53,229 nucleotides of DNA from Pseudomonadota bacterium. Its GTDB lineage: Bacteria; Pseudomonadota; Alphaproteobacteria; Rhodospirillales; Magnetospirillaceae. The notes beneath the pieces were generated by a model. The model made no database searches. It saw only the letters and a list, made by a program, of their open reading frames with translations, and was not told where the DNA came from. Made by a program: the position numbers and the translations under genes. Location of the stretch: assembly GCA_023426365.1 (NCBI GenBank), contig JAFAAW010000045.1, positions 1 to 53,229 of the forward strand, given 5' to 3'. Shown in pieces: positions 50,914 through 53,229 of this stretch (positions within the stretch are counted from its first letter, which is position 1; each line of letters opens with the position of its first letter).

Positions 50914-52661
50914 ACCTTTTCAAATATTTCAAGGACGAGATTAATGCGGCGCTGGAGCGTCTGGCCGCCGCCGGAAAGCTGCCTCAGGGGCTGGACACCT
51001 CGAAGGTGACGGCCGAGCCGCCGCGCGAGGAAAGCCACGGCGACGTCGCCACCAATGCCGCCATGGTGCTGGCCAAGGCCGCCGGCATGAAGCCGCGCGA
51101 CATCGCCGACGCCCTGGCCGAGGAATTGTGCCAGCATCCGGCGGTGACGGCGGTCGAGGTGGCCGGTCCCGGCTTCATCAACCTGCGCCTGGCCGACCGT
51201 TTCTGGTACGACCGCTTGGCCGAGGTTCTGGTCGCCGGCACCGCCTATGGCGACGGCGAGAGCAAGAACCACCGCGTCAATGTGGAATACGTTTCGGCCA
51301 ACCCCACGGGTCCCATGCATATCGGCCATGCCCGCGGCGCCGTGGTGGGCGACGCGCTGGCCTCGCTGCTGGCCAAGGCCGGTTTCGACGTGACCCGCGA
51401 GTATTACATCAACGACGCCGGCGCCCAGGTGGACGTGTTGGCGCGCTCCGCCCACATCCGCTATCGCGAGGCGCTGGGCGAGCAGGTGGGCGACATCCCC
51501 GAGGGCCTGTACCCGGGCGAGTACCTCAAGCCCGTCGGCGAGGCGCTGGCCGGCGAATACGGCGACAAGTTCAAGTCCGCCCCGGAGTCCGAGTGGCTGG
51601 TGGCGTTCCGCCACTACGCGGTTGACGCCATGATGGGCATGATCCGCGAGGATCTGGCGGCCCTGGGCGTCAAGCACGACGTCTTCACCTCGGAGCGCGG
51701 GCTGGTCGAGGCCGGCAAGGTGGATGCGGCGCTGAAGTTCCTGGAGGACCGCGACGAGGTCTATACCGGCGTGCTGGAGCCGCCCAAGGGCAAGACCCCC
51801 GACGATTGGGAGCCGCGCCCGCAGGTTCTGTTTCGCGCCACCCGCTTCGGCGACGACGTTGACCGCCCGCTCAAGAAGTCGGACGGCAGCTTCACCTATT
51901 TCGCCTCCGACATCGCCTATCACCAGGACAAGTACCTGCGCGGCTTCCCCGACATGATCGACATCTGGGGGGCCGATCACGGCGGCTACGTCAAGCGCAT
52001 GCAGGCTGCCGTCAAGGCGATCAGCGAGGGCGGCGGCGCCCTGGACGTCAAGCTGTGCCAGATGGTCAACCTGCTCAAGGGCGGCCAGCCCTACAAAATG
52101 AGCAAGCGCGCCGGCACCTTCGTGACCCTGCGCGATCTGGTGGACGCGGTCGGCAAGGACGTGGTCCGCTTCATCATGCTGACCCGCAAGAACGACGCCC
52201 AACTGGATTTCGACCTGGACAAGGTGCTGGAGCAGTCGCGCGACAATCCGGTCTTCTATGTCCAGTACGCCCACGCCCGCTGCCATTCGGTGCTGCGCCA
52301 TGCGGCCGAGATGTGGCCGGACGTCGTGACAACGGGTGGCGCCCTGGCCACCGGCCCCCTGGAGCGCTTGACCGATCCGGCCGAGTTGAGTTTGATCAAG
52401 CTGCTGGCCGGCTGGCCGCGTCTGGTCGAAAGCGCCGCCGAGGCCCACGAACCCCATCGCGTCGCCTTCTACCTGTATGACCTAGCCGCCGGGTTCCACG
52501 GCCTGTGGAACAAGGGCAAGGACGATACCCGCCTGCGCTTCCTGCAAGAAGACGACCGCGACGTATCGCTGGCCCGCTTGGGCCTGCTGCGCGCGGTCGC
52601 CCAGGTGATCGCCTCGGGCCTCCAGGTCTTCGGCGTGGAACCGAAGGAGGAGATGCGCTGA
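50910..52661 (+). CDS. argS: Arginyl-tRNA synthetase
   Basis: Class I tRNA synthetase charging arginine. The ATG at 50910 overlaps the dgt stop; 583 residues. The HIGH motif is ANPTGPMHIGHARGA, and the KMSKS-like motif is YKMSKRAGTF. The N-terminal additional domain (NLFKYFKDEINAALERLAAA) and C-terminal anticodon-binding domain are present. The SPOR protein gene starts one base after its stop. Confidence 0.97.
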   Translation: MNLFKYFKDEINAALERLAAAGKLPQGLDTSKVTAEPPREESHGDVATNAAMVLAKAAGMKPRDIADALAEELCQHPAVTAVEVAGPGFINLRLADRFWYDRLAEVLVAGTAYGDGESKNHRVNVEYVSANPTGPMHIGHARGAVVGDALASLLAKAGFDVTREYYINDAGAQVDVLARSAHIRYREALGEQVGDIPEGLYPGEYLKPVGEALAGEYGDKFKSAPESEWLVAFRHYAVDAMMGMIREDLAALGVKHDVFTSERGLVEAGKVDAALKFLEDRDEVYTGVLEPPKGKTPDDWEPRPQVLFRATRFGDDVDRPLKKSDGSFTYFASDIAYHQDKYLRGFPDMIDIWGADHGGYVKRMQAAVKAISEGGGALDVKLCQMVNLLKGGQPYKMSKRAGTFVTLRDLVDAVGKDVVRFIMLTRKNDAQLDFDLDKVLEQSRDNPVFYVQYAHARCHSVLRHAAEMWPDVVTTGGALATGPLERLTDPAELSLIKLLAGWPRLVESAAEAHEPHRVAFYLYDLAAGFHGLWNKGKDDTRLRFLQEDDRDVSLARLGLLRAVAQVIASGLQVFGVEPKEEMR

Positions 52662-52662
52662 C

Positions 52663-53229
52663 ATGGCGATGAGTCCCCGCGACGATTACGACCGCGATAT
52701 TCTCGACATCATCCCGGAACGGTTCGACGCCGATGCCGATTCGCGGCAGGCCCGCGCCGGGCATCGGCTGCGCACCTATCTGACCCTGGGTGTGGCGGTG
52801 GTCGCGGTCGGCGCCATCGTCGCGACGGGACTGCATTTCATGGGCGGCAAGCAGACCGGCGGTCCGGGCATTCCGGTGATCAAGGCGGACGAGCGTCCCA
52901 TCAAGATCCGGCCCGACGATCGCGGCGGCATGCAGGTGCCGAACCAGGACAAGCTGGTGTACGAGCGGATGGAGCAGGGCGAGGGCGACGCCAAGGTCGA
53001 ACGCCTGCTGCCGCCGCCCGAACAGCCCGTGCTGCCGGTAAAGGGCGAGGCGCAATCCGACGCCCTGGCCGTCAAGCCGGCCACCACCGAGGTCATGCGC
53101 CCCGGCCAGCCGGTGGCGCCGCCGCGTCCGCCGGCGGCCGAAACGCCGCGTCCGCTTCCGGCCCAGGCGGTGCAGCCCGCGCCGCAGGAGCCGGTGGTGC
53201 AGACCCCGGCCGCCGCGCCGGCCCAGACG
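52663..53229 (+). CDS. SPOR-type membrane protein, truncated by window edge
   Basis: The open frame starts at ATG 52663, one base after argS (AAGGAGGAGATGCGC upstream), and runs 189 codons to the window edge without a stop. It encodes a short cytoplasmic N-terminus (MAMSPRDDYDRDILDIIPER), one transmembrane helix (about 38-60), and a Pro/Ala/Gln-rich periplasmic linker (PRPPAAETPRPLPAQAVQPA). A C-terminal SPOR peptidoglycan-binding domain is expected beyond the edge from this position and architecture, but it is not visible here. Confidence 0.8.
   Translation, partial: MAMSPRDDYDRDILDIIPERFDADADSRQARAGHRLRTYLTLGVAVVAVGAIVATGLHFMGGKQTGGPGIPVIKADERPIKIRPDDRGGMQVPNQDKLVYERMEQGEGDAKVERLLPPPEQPVLPVKGEAQSDALAVKPATTEVMRPGQPVAPPRPPAAETPRPLPAQAVQPAPQEPVVQTPAAAPAQT

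Overview
This window is a gene-dense, GC-rich stretch of chromosome that reads as an alphaproteobacterium of the Rhodospirillales, plausibly Magnetospirillum-like. That assignment is an inference. It rests on the order tpiA-secG-pyrG-kdsA-eno-ftsB-pdhABC-lpdA-lipA, on the lipoyl domain carried by the E1-beta subunit of pyruvate dehydrogenase, on the run erpA / dgt-argS-SPOR protein, and on the many cyclic-di-GMP, haemerythrin and chemotaxis proteins. I saw no magnetosome genes, prophage, insertion sequence, CRISPR array, rRNA or tRNA.

Layout. 1-5.6 kb: the 3' part of tpiA, then secG, pyrG, kdsA, eno and ftsB, all on the + strand (glycolysis, secretion, CTP, KDO and division). 5.6-7.3 kb: a cyclic-nucleotide-domain/CPBP-protease fusion and a membrane-anchored cysteine-cluster protein. 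7.6-15.4 kb: pdhA-pdhB-pdhC, two unrecognised genes, lpdA, lipA and a Coq10/RatA-type START protein, covering pyruvate dehydrogenase, its E3 subunit and lipoate synthesis. 15.5-23.8 kb: signalling and motility, with a PAS-PAS-GGDEF-EAL protein (degenerate GGDEF), a SAM hydroxide adenosyltransferase, a metallo-beta-lactamase-fold protein, a MotA/MotB stator pair without flagellar neighbours, and a membrane PAS-GGDEF-EAL protein. 23.8-25.1 kb: a two-gene ThrE-type exporter. 25.1-30.9 kb: an acyl-CoA synthetase(NDP)-GNAT fusion diverging from a MaoC-phosphotransacylase fusion plus ackA, which suggests an acyl-CoA / acyl-phosphate / carboxylate energy and protein-acylation module.

31-39.6 kb: smaller operons, comprising a cyclophilin-like protein and a saccharopine-dehydrogenase-like protein, a lipoprotein, a cNMP-binding protein, pgpA-pncC, an M23 peptidase, a histidine kinase, a cytosolic sulfite-oxidase-fold protein, smpB and dapA. 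39.8-46.5 kb: soluble lytic transglycosylase, ilvD, a bacteriohaemerythrin-receiver fusion and a methyl-accepting chemotaxis protein. 46.6-53.2 kb: fpr, xth, a secreted HExxH protein, erpA, dgt, argS and the 5' part of a SPOR-type membrane protein cut by the window edge.

Most of the window is conserved housekeeping sequence, and I did not find an unmistakable new system. The best leads are: the two unknown genes inside the pyruvate dehydrogenase operon; the cNMP-CPBP fusion whose Shine-Dalgarno sequence lies inside a perfect hairpin; the haemerythrin-receiver fusion directly before a chemoreceptor; the ACD-GNAT / MaoC-Pta / AckA module; and the AT-rich inverted repeat upstream of fpr.
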